A DNA stretch of 64,000 nt from positions 1-64,000 of the forward strand of contig JAJQEV010000010.1 in NCBI GenBank assembly GCA_021201475.1, given 5' to 3'. The notes beneath the pieces are model-generated. The model had not been told where the DNA came from and ran no database searches. It saw nothing but the letters and a program-made list of their open reading frames with translations. Source of the DNA: Clostridiales bacterium. GTDB taxonomy: Bacteria > Bacillota > Clostridia > Oscillospirales > Oscillospiraceae. Below are positions 23,892 to 32,926 of the stretch, one piece after another (position 1 is the stretch's first letter; each line of letters starts with the position of its first letter). Made by a program: the position numbers and the translations under genes.

Positions 23892-26396
23892 ATGTTGGAA
23901 CCTGCACAGGCCCAGCGCTTCTGCCAGCTGCGGCGGGCCGTCATTGAAACAGAATACCTGCACCTGAACCCGGAGCAGCGCCAGGGCGTCTTTGCCACGG
24001 AAGGGCCGTTGCTGCTGCTGGCCGGGGCGGGCAGCGGAAAGACGACGGTACTGATTGACCGCATATCCAACCTGATTAAATACGGCTGCGGCAGCGACCC
24101 CCAATGCGGCGAGACGCCGGATTGGGCGACCCCTGAGGACGTGGAGTTCCTGGAGGGCTATCTGGCGCATCCCGCCCCGGAGGATGCCCGCCGGGCGGAG
24201 ATGCTGTGCCGGTGCCATCCGGTCACACCATGGTCCATCCTCGCCATTACCTTCACCAATAAGGCCGCCGGTGAGCTGAAAGACCGGCTGGCAGCCAGGC
24301 TGGGGCTGGAGGCGGACGGCGTCTGGGCCTCCACCTTTCACTCCGCCTGCGTCCGCATCCTGCGCAGGCATATTGACCTGCTTGGCTTTTCCACTTCCTT
24401 CACCATTTATGATACGGATGATTCCCTTCGGGTGGTGAAGGATGTGCTGAAATCCTTCAACCTGGACGACCGGACGCTGGCGCCCCGCGCCGTCCTCTCT
24501 GCCATCTCCAAGGCCAAGGAGGAGATGCTGCTGGCCGGGGATTACGCCCAGAAGGCCAGGGACTCCGGAGATCTTCACGGGCAGCAAATCGCCAGGGTCT
24601 ATCAGGAGTATGAGCGCCGCCTGTGGGAGGCCGACGCCCTGGACTTTGACGACCTCATTCTCCATACGGTGAGACTGCTGGAATCGGAGGACGAGGTGCG
24701 CTCCTACTGGCAGGATAAATTCCGCTATGTGCTGGTGGATGAGTACCAGGACACTAATCACCTGCAATACCTTCTGGTGTCCCTCCTGGCGGGAAAGTGG
24801 GAAAACATCTGCGTGGTGGGCGACGATGACCAGTCTATCTATCGCTTTCGCGGCGCCACCATTGAGAACATCCTACAGTTCGAACATCAATACCAGGGCA
24901 CCCGTGTCATCCGGCTGGAGCAGAACTACCGCTCCACCAAGAACATCCTGAGCGCGGCCAACGCCGTCATTGGCAATAACACCGAGCGCAAGGGGAAAAA
25001 TCTGTGGACGGAGCATCCCGACGGGGAAAAGATTAAATGCTACTCCGCCGTCAATGAGGCAGACGAGGCCCAGTACATCTCCGCCCAAATCATGTTGGCG
25101 GTCAGCTCCGGAATGGCGTGGAAGGATTGCGCTGTGCTGTACCGGATGAACGCCCAATCCAACGCCATCGAGCAGGGCTTCAAGCGCAACGGCATCCCCT
25201 ATAAGGTGATCGGCGGCATGAAATTCTTTGACCGGGCAGAGATCAAGGATATGCTGTCCTACCTCTGCGTCATTCACAACGAGGCGGACGATTTGCGCCT
25301 CCGCCGCATCATTAACGTTCCTGCCCGCGGCATTGGAGCCAAGACGGTGGACAGCGCTACCGAGCTGGCGCACCAGGAAAATCAACCGATCTCCGCCATT
25401 CTCCGCAAGTCCCGCGCCTATCCGGCGCTGTCCAAGAGCAGCGTCAAGCTAGACGCATTTCTGGCCATGATTGATGATTTGCGCCGGAAATCGGAGACGA
25501 TGGAGCTCTGCGACTTCTACGATGAGGTGGTAACAGCCACCGGCTATGTAGCGGCGCTGGAAGCGAAGAATACCTTTGAAAACCGGAACCGCATCGAAAA
25601 CGTCCGGGAGCTGCGCTCCAACATCCAGTCCTATGTGGAGAACGCCGTCCAACCCACTCTGGCGGGCTTCCTGGACGAGGTAGCTCTTTACACCGACCTG
25701 GACAGCGCCCAAGACAGCGACAACTGCGTCCTGATGATGACCATGCACGCCGCCAAAGGGCTGGAATTTCCCTGGGTCTTTGTGGCCGGTGTGGAGGAAG
25801 GCATCTTCCCGGGTCTGCGGGCCATTGGCGAACAGGATGAGATGGAGGAGGAGCGGCGGCTGTGCTATGTGGCCATGACCAGGGCCAAGGAGCGGCTGTT
25901 CCTGACCTCCGCCACCCAGCGAATGCTGTTTGGGCGCACCAACTCCAACCAGCCGTCCCGCTTCATTAAGGAAATCCCCGACGGCTATCTGGAAAAAAGC
26001 GGCCGGGCCTATGAGACCGACAAGCGGGAGTATGGCGGCCGCTGGAAAGACACTGACCAGTCTCAGTCCAACCAGGAAGGCGCCGAGCATGGGCAGGGCA
26101 GCCGCTATGGCAGGCAGCCGCACCAGTCTCTGAGGAACCGCGGCCCCCTGGGCGGAGGCATCAGTATTCACCATGACGCGAAGCCCACCGGCCAGCGGGC
26201 GGTACAGGCCTCCTTCCAGCTGCTGAGCCAATACCAGAAGGGTACCGTGGTGGAGCACACCGCCTTTGGCCGGGGCATGATCGTCAACGTGCTGCCTATG
26301 GGCGGCGATGCGTTGGTGGAGATTGCCTTTGACACGGTGGGCACCAAACGGCTGATGCTGAAAGCCGCCGTACAGCATATGACGCGGAAGGAGTGA
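23892..26396 (+). CDS. pcrA: UvrD/PcrA-type superfamily 1 DNA helicase
   Basis: This 834-residue ATP-dependent 3'-5' helicase acts in nucleotide-excision repair, plasmid/rolling-circle replication and recombination control. SF1A motifs appear in order: Q motif LNPEQRQ; Walker A AGAGSGKTT (about residue 45); Ia ITFTNKAAGELKDR; II VDEYQDTN; III VVGDDDQSIYRFRGA; IV QNYRST; V TMHAAKGLEFPWVFV; VI YVAMTRAKERL. About 45 extra residues sit between motifs I and Ia (GSDPQCGETPDWATPEDVEF), usual for gut Clostridia. The C-terminal beta-barrel that docks RNA polymerase in PcrA is present (VVEHTAFGRGMIVNV). It is followed by an HD hydrolase in an overlapping arrangement. Confidence 0.95.
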   Translation: MLEPAQAQRFCQLRRAVIETEYLHLNPEQRQGVFATEGPLLLLAGAGSGKTTVLIDRISNLIKYGCGSDPQCGETPDWATPEDVEFLEGYLAHPAPEDARRAEMLCRCHPVTPWSILAITFTNKAAGELKDRLAARLGLEADGVWASTFHSACVRILRRHIDLLGFSTSFTIYDTDDSLRVVKDVLKSFNLDDRTLAPRAVLSAISKAKEEMLLAGDYAQKARDSGDLHGQQIARVYQEYERRLWEADALDFDDLILHTVRLLESEDEVRSYWQDKFRYVLVDEYQDTNHLQYLLVSLLAGKWENICVVGDDDQSIYRFRGATIENILQFEHQYQGTRVIRLEQNYRSTKNILSAANAVIGNNTERKGKNLWTEHPDGEKIKCYSAVNEADEAQYISAQIMLAVSSGMAWKDCAVLYRMNAQSNAIEQGFKRNGIPYKVIGGMKFFDRAEIKDMLSYLCVIHNEADDLRLRRIINVPARGIGAKTVDSATELAHQENQPISAILRKSRAYPALSKSSVKLDAFLAMIDDLRRKSETMELCDFYDEVVTATGYVAALEAKNTFENRNRIENVRELRSNIQSYVENAVQPTLAGFLDEVALYTDLDSAQDSDNCVLMMTMHAAKGLEFPWVFVAGVEEGIFPGLRAIGEQDEMEEERRLCYVAMTRAKERLFLTSATQRMLFGRTNSNQPSRFIKEIPDGYLEKSGRAYETDKREYGGRWKDTDQSQSNQEGAEHGQGSRYGRQPHQSLRNRGPLGGGISIHHDAKPTGQRAVQASFQLLSQYQKGTVVEHTAFGRGMIVNVLPMGGDALVEIAFDTVGTKRLMLKAAVQHMTRKE

Positions 26397-26401
26397 ACAA
26401 A

Positions 26402-27094
26402 ATGGATGACGGCGAACGGCTGATGCTGCTTCTGCAATCGGCAGATTGGGGCGATGACGCCCCACTGGTGGCCCGCTTCCTGGAAAGCCCCTACGCCGGT
26501 GATTGCGCTGATGCGCTGGCCCGGCTGAACCGGGACGCCCTCTATGAAAGCAACCTTCATGGCGTAGGCCACATCGTCCGCACCGTATGCCACGGAGCCA
26601 TGGGAGCTATGGAGGAGGGCTGCACCCAGGGGGATACCTTGCTGCTGCTGGATGCCTGCGCCTACCACGATGTGGGCCGCATCAATGACCGGGAGGACAC
26701 CGAGCATGGCCGACGCTCCGCCCTGCGGCTAGGGGAGCTGACCGGCTGCACCGGGGAGGAACTGGCGGAGATTTCCGCAGCGGTGGACGTTCACGCCAGG
26801 GACGACGCCCTTCTGCCTCAGATGCTGGAGCGATACAGGGTGCAGAACATAGCGCGGGGTACCCTGCTGGCAAAGCTCTTAAAGGATGCTGACGGCCTGG
26901 ACCGGGTACGCATCTGGGACTTAAACCCCGGGTATCTGCGCTTCCCCCACAGCAAAGCGCGGGTGAACTTTGCCAGGGTGCTCTACAGCCACTGGCAGGC
27001 ATCCACCGGCGGGGTGCTGGTGCCGGATTTTGTCCGCAAGTGGAAGGCGTTGGACGAATACGGTAATCCGGTGTCATCGTCCGACAAAGGATAG
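26402..27094 (+). CDS. HD-domain hydrolase
   Basis: This 230-residue protein is of the HD superfamily. Metal ligands are visible as H in VGHIVRTV, HD in ACAYHDVGR, and a later H in VDVHARDD. The family contains nucleotide and (p)ppGpp phosphohydrolases and RNA-processing enzymes, so the exact substrate is open. ATG 26402 is preferred because AAGGAG (26388-26393) is spaced eight bases from it; a GTG at 26393 overlaps the helicase stop codon. The gene is co-transcribed with pcrA and closed by a strong terminator. Confidence 0.82.
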   Translation: MDDGERLMLLLQSADWGDDAPLVARFLESPYAGDCADALARLNRDALYESNLHGVGHIVRTVCHGAMGAMEEGCTQGDTLLLLDACAYHDVGRINDREDTEHGRRSALRLGELTGCTGEELAEISAAVDVHARDDALLPQMLERYRVQNIARGTLLAKLLKDADGLDRVRIWDLNPGYLRFPHSKARVNFARVLYSHWQASTGGVLVPDFVRKWKALDEYGNPVSSSDKG

Positions 27095-27106
27095 ATAAAA
27101 CAAAAG

Positions 27107-27150
27107 CCTCGCATCACTGTGGCAAAGCAGTGATGCGAGGTTGTCTTTTT
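27107..27150. terminator. Terminator between the HD hydrolase and hypE
   Basis: Perfect 13-bp stem, CCTCGCATCACTG (27107-27119) with 27128-27140, followed by TTGTCTTTTT. It also carries AAAAG on the left side, so it can serve the leftward hyp operon, whose last stop codon touches it. Confidence 0.88.
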
Positions 27151-28136
27151 TAACAAATTCTGGGCAAGCCCTCATCCTGGAGCACATCCAGCACACGCCT
27201 GCCGCCGATGGGGGTCTTAATGGTCAGGAGCCCCGGCTCCTCATCCCCCACCACGCCGATGCAGGCCGCGTGGCTGCCGTACTTGCTCCGCCGAAGCACT
27301 GCCAGGGCATCCTCCGCCTGAGCCGCCGGGAGGACGGCCACCAGCTTGCCTTCATTGCCCATATAAAGGGGGTCCAGTCCCAGCAGGCCGCAGAAGTCCC
27401 GCACCTGGGGGGTCACAGGAAGGGCTGCCTCCTCCAAAGTGATGCTGCATTTGGAAGCCTCGGCTAATTCCTTCAGCACAGTGGCCAGCCCGCCCCGCGT
27501 CACATCCCGGAGGGAGTGTACCTGGATACCGGCCGCCAGCAGCTCCTGCACCATGCCGCCGAGGGGAGCGCAGTCGCTCTGAATTCCGTTTTGAATCCCC
27601 ATCCGCTGGCTGAGGATGCAGGCGTGATGGTCGCCCAAGTCGCCGGACACCAGCACAACGTCCCCGGGGGCGCAGCGGGCGGCAGAAATCTCCATCCCGT
27701 CCGGGACGAAGCCAACCCCGGCGGTATTGACGTAGAGGCCGCCCTGGCCTTCCACCACCTTGGTGTCACCGGCCACGATAGTCACCCCGGCCTCCCTGGC
27801 CGTAGCCGCCATGCTTGCCACCAACGTCTCCAGCAGCGCGCTGTCCAGTCCCTCCTCCAGAATGAAGCCGCAGGTCAGGTATTGGGGAACGGCCCCCCGC
27901 ATGGCCAGATCGTTCACGGTGCCGCAGACGCACAGCCGCCCAATATCCCCGCCGGGGAAGGTCAGGGGCGTCACCACGAAGCTGTCCGTGGTCAGAGCGA
28001 TGCGCCCGGAGGCAGGCACGACGGCGCTGTCCTCCATCTGATTTAATATCTCATTGTCGAAGTGACGGGCGAAAATTCGCCCAATCAACTCGCCGGTGGC
28101 TCTGCCGCCTGCGCCGTGGGCCGTTGTGATTTTCAT
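27150..28136 (-). CDS. hypE: Hydrogenase maturation factor HypE
   Basis: HypE dehydrates the thiocarboxamide made by HypF on its own C-terminal cysteine to a thiocyanate, the source of the CN ligands of the [NiFe] site. The protein has the PurM-like two-domain fold (N-terminal ITTAHGAGGRATGELI, ATP-binding VIVAGDTKVV and GDLGDHHA). It ends in the required PRIC with the terminal Cys. The ATG at 28136 is preferred; a GTG three codons upstream abuts the hypD stop codon. It is the last gene of the ech-hyp transcript. Confidence 0.94.
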   Translation of the reverse strand: MKITTAHGAGGRATGELIGRIFARHFDNEILNQMEDSAVVPASGRIALTTDSFVVTPLTFPGGDIGRLCVCGTVNDLAMRGAVPQYLTCGFILEEGLDSALLETLVASMAATAREAGVTIVAGDTKVVEGQGGLYVNTAGVGFVPDGMEISAARCAPGDVVLVSGDLGDHHACILSQRMGIQNGIQSDCAPLGGMVQELLAAGIQVHSLRDVTRGGLATVLKELAEASKCSITLEEAALPVTPQVRDFCGLLGLDPLYMGNEGKLVAVLPAAQAEDALAVLRRSKYGSHAACIGVVGDEEPGLLTIKTPIGGRRVLDVLQDEGLPRIC

Positions 28137-28145
28137 GGTGAACAC

Positions 28146-29204
28146 CTACCTGTCACGATGATTGGTCAAATACTGGAAGCAGCTTCCCTCGGTGGAGACC
28201 ATACACGCCCCCTGGGGATTCATGGGATTGCACCCCTTGCCAAAGAGGGGGCAGTCTTGGGGCCGCAGCTTGCCGGACAGCACCGCTCCGCAGGAGCAGG
28301 CGGGATTGGCGTTGTCCCGGTTCAAACCGGCGCTGCCCCCTTCATAGGCGGAAAACTCCGGGCGAAGCATCATGCCGGAATCGGCAATCTCTCCCATACC
28401 GCGCCAAACGGCTGTGCAGGGCCGGAAATAATGACTGACAAGTGCTTGTGCTTCACAGTTTCCCTGCTCCGTCACAACGGAAGGATACAGGTTCAGCACC
28501 CTGCCCTGCCCCACGGAGCGTACCGCCCCGTAAATCGCCGTCAGCAGTTCGCCCCCCTGGAAGCCGGACACGACGAAGGGCAGCCGGTACCGCTCCGCCA
28601 GCGGGCGGAACGCCTGGGCCCCTGTCACCACGCTGACATGGCCAGGTGCAAGGAAAGCGTCGATATTTGCGCCATTTTCGCACAGATGCGCAATCACGGC
28701 AGGCATAGTTTTCAGGGCCGTTACCAGTTTCACATTGGTGATGCCCCGCTCCTCCAGCGTCTGTAGCAGAAGGGCATAGACCGGGGTGGTGGTCTCAAAG
28801 CCAACGGCGGCGAAGTACCACGTCCATTCCGGGTGCTGCTCCGCCAGAGGAAGAATGTCCATGGGTGAGTAAAGCATATAAACTTTACCCCCTCTCCCCT
28901 TCGCCAGGTTCAGAGTGCGCACCTCCCTGTCCCGGCTGCCCGGCACGCGGAGCAGGTCGCCAAAGGTGCAAACCGCGCAGCCCTCGGTCAGGCTCAGGTC
29001 AATCAGCCGGTCAATGTAGGCCGTGGGCGTGACGCAGACGGGGCAGCCGGGGCCAGAGATGAGCTGAATCCGCTCACTGAGCATCGAAGGAATCCCCAGT
29101 TTGGAGATGGCGGCGGTGTGGCTGCCGCACACCTCCATGATGCGCACGGGCGGGCCGTCATAGGCGGCCAGATAGGCTTTGACCGCCTCCAAATCAAACG
29201 CCAA
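28146..29204 (-). CDS. hypD: Hydrogenase maturation factor HypD
   Basis: HypD is the [4Fe-4S] scaffold on which the Fe(CN)2CO group is assembled with HypC. The 352-residue protein shows the catalytic cysteines in MEVCGSHT (about residue 25) and GPGCPVCVTP (about residue 55). The central VGFETTTP loop is present. The C-terminal cluster cysteines are in CSCGAVLSGKLRPQDC and GKGCNPMNPQGACMVSTEG. Length and motifs are complete. It overlaps the hypC stop codon by 11 bp, fitting the HypC-HypD complex. Confidence 0.95.
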   Translation of the reverse strand: MAFDLEAVKAYLAAYDGPPVRIMEVCGSHTAAISKLGIPSMLSERIQLISGPGCPVCVTPTAYIDRLIDLSLTEGCAVCTFGDLLRVPGSRDREVRTLNLAKGRGGKVYMLYSPMDILPLAEQHPEWTWYFAAVGFETTTPVYALLLQTLEERGITNVKLVTALKTMPAVIAHLCENGANIDAFLAPGHVSVVTGAQAFRPLAERYRLPFVVSGFQGGELLTAIYGAVRSVGQGRVLNLYPSVVTEQGNCEAQALVSHYFRPCTAVWRGMGEIADSGMMLRPEFSAYEGGSAGLNRDNANPACSCGAVLSGKLRPQDCPLFGKGCNPMNPQGACMVSTEGSCFQYLTNHRDR

Positions 29205-29412
29205 GAGCTTCTACCTCCCGGAAGATGTCCTCCATCTCCTCCGCCTCGTTGGCAGAGACCGTTTGCAGGATGCAGCCCGCGTGTACCAGCACCCAGTCCC
29301 CCACCTTGACCGGTACCAGTCCAGCCCGAGCCTGAACGATATTTCCGCTAAAATCCACCGTGGCGGTGCGGCCTTCCACCGCAGTCACTTTTCCAGGCAA
29401 TGCAACACACAT
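29194..29412 (-). CDS. hypC: Hydrogenase maturation chaperone HypC
   Basis: This 72-residue OB-fold chaperone carries the iron ligand group from HypD to the hydrogenase large subunit. It starts with the invariant MCVALPGKV; the Cys2 thiol binds iron after removal of Met1. The rest (VDFSGNIVQARAGLVPVKVG and GDWVLVHAGC) is typical. AGGAGGAAG precedes the ATG. It is positioned between hypF and hypD. Confidence 0.95.
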   Translation of the reverse strand: MCVALPGKVTAVEGRTATVDFSGNIVQARAGLVPVKVGDWVLVHAGCILQTVSANEAEEMEDIFREVEALGV

Positions 29413-29427
29413 GGGTTCTTCCTCCTG

Positions 29428-31689
29428 TCATTCAAATCGCTGATCTGTCACCTGCTGCGCCAAAATCGTGACCCAGGCCTGCCCCAGGGCGAGGCCGCCG
29501 TCTCCCGGTGGCACCTTACGGTTGTAGTAAACGTTGAAACCGTCCGCCCGCAGCAGAGCCGCAGTCCGTTCCAGCAGGATACGGTTCTGAAAGGTGCCGC
29601 CGGACAGGGCCACCTGCTCCACGCCGCTGACCTCCCGCTGGCGCCGGCAAATCGCCAGTGTCAGCTCCGCCACGGCATGGTGGAAGCCCAGGGCCAGCGA
29701 TGCAGGGGAGGCTCCGCGCTCCTGCCCTTCCCGCATAGCCCGTATCAGGGCGGCGCTGTCCCCCACAAGGCAGCCGCCCTGTTCCTCCACCGGGAAGGAC
29801 AGGGGCCAGGCCGATTCCGCCTGTGCTGCCGCCTGCTCCAGGAGGATGGCACACTCCCCTTCATAGCTGTTATAGTGGCAGATGTCCAGCAGCGCTGCCG
29901 CCGCGTCGAAGAGTCGTCCCATGGAGGAGGAGCGCACCGTGTTGACACCCAGGCGGAGCGCCGCTTCCACTGTTTGGAATCGCGCCCCTTCCCCGGTCAA
30001 ACCAGCTTGAAGCAGATAGGCCGTCAGGCTGGCATCGGCATTTCTGGCGCTCTCATCGCCGCCCAGCATGGGGACTGCGGCGATATGCCCCATACGCACC
30101 ATATTGGGGCCGGCGCAGAGCAGAAATTCCCCGCCCCAAACGGTGCCGTCCGCGCCATAGCCGGTGCCGTCAAAGGCAACCCCCAGCACAGGCCCGGTCA
30201 GGCCGTACTCCGCCATGGCCGAGGCGACGTGGGCGTGGTGATGCTGGACGGCGGCGCAGTCCCCATAGCGCTGATGGGTATAGTTCCCGGAAAAATATCC
30301 GGGGTGTCTGTCACAGATGCCACGCTCCGGCCTGATTTGAAACAGCTCTTCCATCCGCTCTGCCGCAGCCTGGTAGGATTGGAACGCATCCAACTCCTCC
30401 AAGTCCCCAAAGTGCTGGCTGAGATAGACCCGGCTGCCGCTGACCAGCCCGAAGCACGCCTTTAAATCGCCCCCCGCTGCAAAAAAAGGCTTCTTTGCTT
30501 TCTGCGGCAGGTTGATCGGCTCCGGCACATAGCCTCTGGCCCGGCGGAAGAACTGCGTCTCCCCTTCCACAATGCGGGCCACGGAATCGTCCAGCGGGGT
30601 CAAAATTTCCCGCCCGTGGGACAGCACCCCGTCCAGTAGTTCGCTCTCCCGCAGCCAGTTCAGCATAGGCTCATCTGCAATTACCATAGGCGCGCCGGAG
30701 CGGTTGCCGCTGGTCATCACCAGCGGGCCGCACTCCTCTGACAGGAGGATTTGCAGCGGATTGCAGGGCAACATGGCCCCGATTTCCAGGCTGCTGCCGC
30801 AGCAGGAAGGGGCAAAGTCCATACCGGGCCGCTTTTTCAGCAGGACAATGGGCCGGGCTGCTGAAGTCAGCAGCCGCTCCTCCTCATCGGAGAGACAGCA
30901 ATACCGCCGAACCATCCCCACATCGGGGAACAGCACCGCGAAGGGCTTCTTCTCCCGGCCCTTCAGCTGCCGCAGGCGGCGGTTCGCCTCCTCACAGTTG
31001 GGGTCGCAGGCCAGGTGATAGCCGCCGATGTCTTTCACAGCCAGGATTTTGCCGTCTTTCAGCAGTTCCACCCCCCGTTGGAGGGCCGCTTCCCGGGTGA
31101 GATGCTCCGCCCTGGTGTCCAGGGCCAGCACCGGGCCGCAGCTGTGGCAGGCGATGGTCTGGGCGTGACGGCGCACATCCTGTTTGGCCGTATATTCCCT
31201 TTGGCAGTCCTCGCACATGGGGAATACGTCCATCGTGATATTGCACCGGTCATAGGGCAATGCTTTGAGGACGCTGTAACGGGGGCCGCAGGCCACGCAG
31301 CTGATGAAGGGATAGCGGTATCGGCGGTTCCCCCTGTCATGCAGTTCCCGCACACAGCGGGGGCAGGTGGGCAGGTCGGGCGGAATCAGGGGCGGCTCCC
31401 CGGCAGACGGTTCGCTCTCCACAATGGCAAAGCTGCTGTTCTGCCCAGGGGGCAGTTGCTCTCGCTGAATGCGGTCAATACGGCCACCAGGGGGACACTC
31501 ACCTTCCAGACGCTCCACAAAGCGCTCCAGCACCGCCCGCTTCGCCGTTGCCTGAATCGTCACAATGCCGCCGCTGTTGCGGACGGTACCGCCAACCCCC
31601 ATCTCCTCCGCCAGACGGGCCACAAAGGGACGGAATCCGATGCCCTGCACCATGCCATATACGGTAATGCGCTCCGCCGCAGCAGCCAT
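29428..31689 (-). CDS. hypF: Carbamoyltransferase HypF
   Basis: HypF converts carbamoyl phosphate to carbamoyl-AMP and transfers it to the HypE cysteine. The 753-residue protein has all four parts. There is an acylphosphatase domain (GIGFRPFVARL, residues 1-90), then two zinc fingers (CPRCVRELHD..CVACGPRY and CEDCQREYT..CHSCG). A YrdC/Sua5 domain (KDIGGYHLACDP, MTSGNRSG) and a Kae1-like carbamoyltransferase domain (VQHHHAHVAS, FDGTGYGADG, ALSGGTFQN) follow. The start at 31689 follows GGAGGG. It is 68 bp downstream of echF, with a strong hairpin in between. HypA and HypB, the nickel inserters, are not in the window. Confidence 0.96.
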   Translation of the reverse strand: MAAAAERITVYGMVQGIGFRPFVARLAEEMGVGGTVRNSGGIVTIQATAKRAVLERFVERLEGECPPGGRIDRIQREQLPPGQNSSFAIVESEPSAGEPPLIPPDLPTCPRCVRELHDRGNRRYRYPFISCVACGPRYSVLKALPYDRCNITMDVFPMCEDCQREYTAKQDVRRHAQTIACHSCGPVLALDTRAEHLTREAALQRGVELLKDGKILAVKDIGGYHLACDPNCEEANRRLRQLKGREKKPFAVLFPDVGMVRRYCCLSDEEERLLTSAARPIVLLKKRPGMDFAPSCCGSSLEIGAMLPCNPLQILLSEECGPLVMTSGNRSGAPMVIADEPMLNWLRESELLDGVLSHGREILTPLDDSVARIVEGETQFFRRARGYVPEPINLPQKAKKPFFAAGGDLKACFGLVSGSRVYLSQHFGDLEELDAFQSYQAAAERMEELFQIRPERGICDRHPGYFSGNYTHQRYGDCAAVQHHHAHVASAMAEYGLTGPVLGVAFDGTGYGADGTVWGGEFLLCAGPNMVRMGHIAAVPMLGGDESARNADASLTAYLLQAGLTGEGARFQTVEAALRLGVNTVRSSSMGRLFDAAAALLDICHYNSYEGECAILLEQAAAQAESAWPLSFPVEEQGGCLVGDSAALIRAMREGQERGASPASLALGFHHAVAELTLAICRRQREVSGVEQVALSGGTFQNRILLERTAALLRADGFNVYYNRKVPPGDGGLALGQAWVTILAQQVTDQRFE

Positions 31690-31713
31690 AGAATCCCTCC
31701 CCCATTGGAAAGT

Positions 31714-31739
31714 CCGCCGGTGGGAGGACCCACCGGCGG
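31714..31739 (-). promoter_or_regulatory. Intercistronic hairpin between echF and hypF
   Basis: Perfect 11-bp GC-rich stem (31714-31724 with 31729-31739) and a 4-nt loop. On the transcribed strand it is followed by ACTTTCC and no real U-run. It could be a weak attenuator or an RNA-stability element setting the ratio of structural to maturation proteins. Confidence 0.55.
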
Positions 31740-31756
31740 CAGAATGAAGTCAATGA

Positions 31757-32920
31757 TTAAAGGTCAATGCACTTCTTGGGGCATACCCCGGCGCAGACGC
31801 CGCAGCGGACGCACAGCTCGTTGTCAACCATCCAGGTCTTGGTCTTGCGGTCTACGGTCAGCGCACCGGCAGGGCACTTCTTCGCGCACAGCGAGCAGTA
31901 CACACAAGCGTCGCCCTTCTTAGGCAGGTCGGTGAACTCGGCATTGTAGCCCGGCTCCAGGCAGGCAATGATGAAGTCCGCTTCCTCTTCCACCGGCACA
32001 TCCTTGGTGACATCGGGCAGTGTCAGAGCCTGCTTCGGACAGTTTTCTACGCAGATGCCGCAGCGGATACACTCGGCGTTGTCCACTTCCCAAATCTTTT
32101 CCTTCCGGTCCACCACGATAGCGCCCTTGGGGCACTGCTTGGAGCAGAGGCCGCAGTAGACGCAGTTCTCCGGCGTGGAGACGGGCAGGTCGGCCCACTC
32201 ATCCACATAGTCCGGCATAATGCAGGCGGGAACGGGAATCTCCTCCCCGTCCTTGTCAAACTGGGGCACATAGGGCCGACGGCCCAGCTTCCGCTGCACG
32301 CCCCACTCCTTGTCGGAAGCGGCCATAGCCGCCTCGTGGCCGGGGGCCATGGCGCTCTTCATGCTCAGGGCGTTCTCCGGGCAGGTGGAGATACAGCCCT
32401 CGCAGCCCAGGCATGCCTCCGCGTTGACGGACCAGCCGTCCTCCACCGTGATAGCCCCGGCAGGGCACTGGGCCGCGCAGGCGCCGCACAGGATACAGGC
32501 GTCGTTCACCACAGGTACGGCCATAGCCGGACCGGTGGGAATCGCGCCGGGCTCTGTCGTGTTGCCGGTGAAGGCGGCAGGAGCCTTGATTTGATTCGTC
32601 TCAATCACCTTATCCACATTGGGCGTAAAGTAACCTGGCACGATGGAAAGGGCCGACTTGGGGCAGACCTTCACGCAGTTGCCGCACTGGACGCAGTCAA
32701 AGCGGTTCATGTTCCAGGTGCCGGCTTTCCGATCAATAAAGATGGTGTCCGTAGGGCAATGGGTGCTGCACAGGCCGCAGAGGACACATTTGCTGTGATC
32801 CAGCAGGATGCGGCCCCGGGAACGTTCCGGGTAAACCGCCGGTTCGTAGGGGTAGTTGGTGGTGTACGGCTTGGAGAACAGGTTGCGCACGGCAACCCTG
32901 GCAAATGTCATCAATCCCAT
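31757..32920 (-). CDS. echF: EchF-like subunit expanded to an eight-cluster polyferredoxin
   Basis: This subunit passes electrons from ferredoxin to the hydrogenase. The N-terminal 95 residues match EchF/NuoI with two CxxCxxCxxxCP motifs (CVLCGLCSTHCP, CVQCGNCVKVCP). Three further two-cluster modules follow in tandem (CILCGACAAQCP/CLGCEGCISTCP, CVYCGLCSKQCP/CIRCGICVENCP, CVYCSLCAKKCP/CVRCGVCAGVCP). This makes eight predicted [4Fe-4S] clusters in 387 residues, whereas EchF is normally about 120-170 residues with two. The start lies 7 bp after echE. The extra clusters may form a wire to an additional donor or a storage relay; this is inference. Confidence 0.88.
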   Translation of the reverse strand: MGLMTFARVAVRNLFSKPYTTNYPYEPAVYPERSRGRILLDHSKCVLCGLCSTHCPTDTIFIDRKAGTWNMNRFDCVQCGNCVKVCPKSALSIVPGYFTPNVDKVIETNQIKAPAAFTGNTTEPGAIPTGPAMAVPVVNDACILCGACAAQCPAGAITVEDGWSVNAEACLGCEGCISTCPENALSMKSAMAPGHEAAMAASDKEWGVQRKLGRRPYVPQFDKDGEEIPVPACIMPDYVDEWADLPVSTPENCVYCGLCSKQCPKGAIVVDRKEKIWEVDNAECIRCGICVENCPKQALTLPDVTKDVPVEEEADFIIACLEPGYNAEFTDLPKKGDACVYCSLCAKKCPAGALTVDRKTKTWMVDNELCVRCGVCAGVCPKKCIDL

Positions 32921-32926
32921 GGTCTA

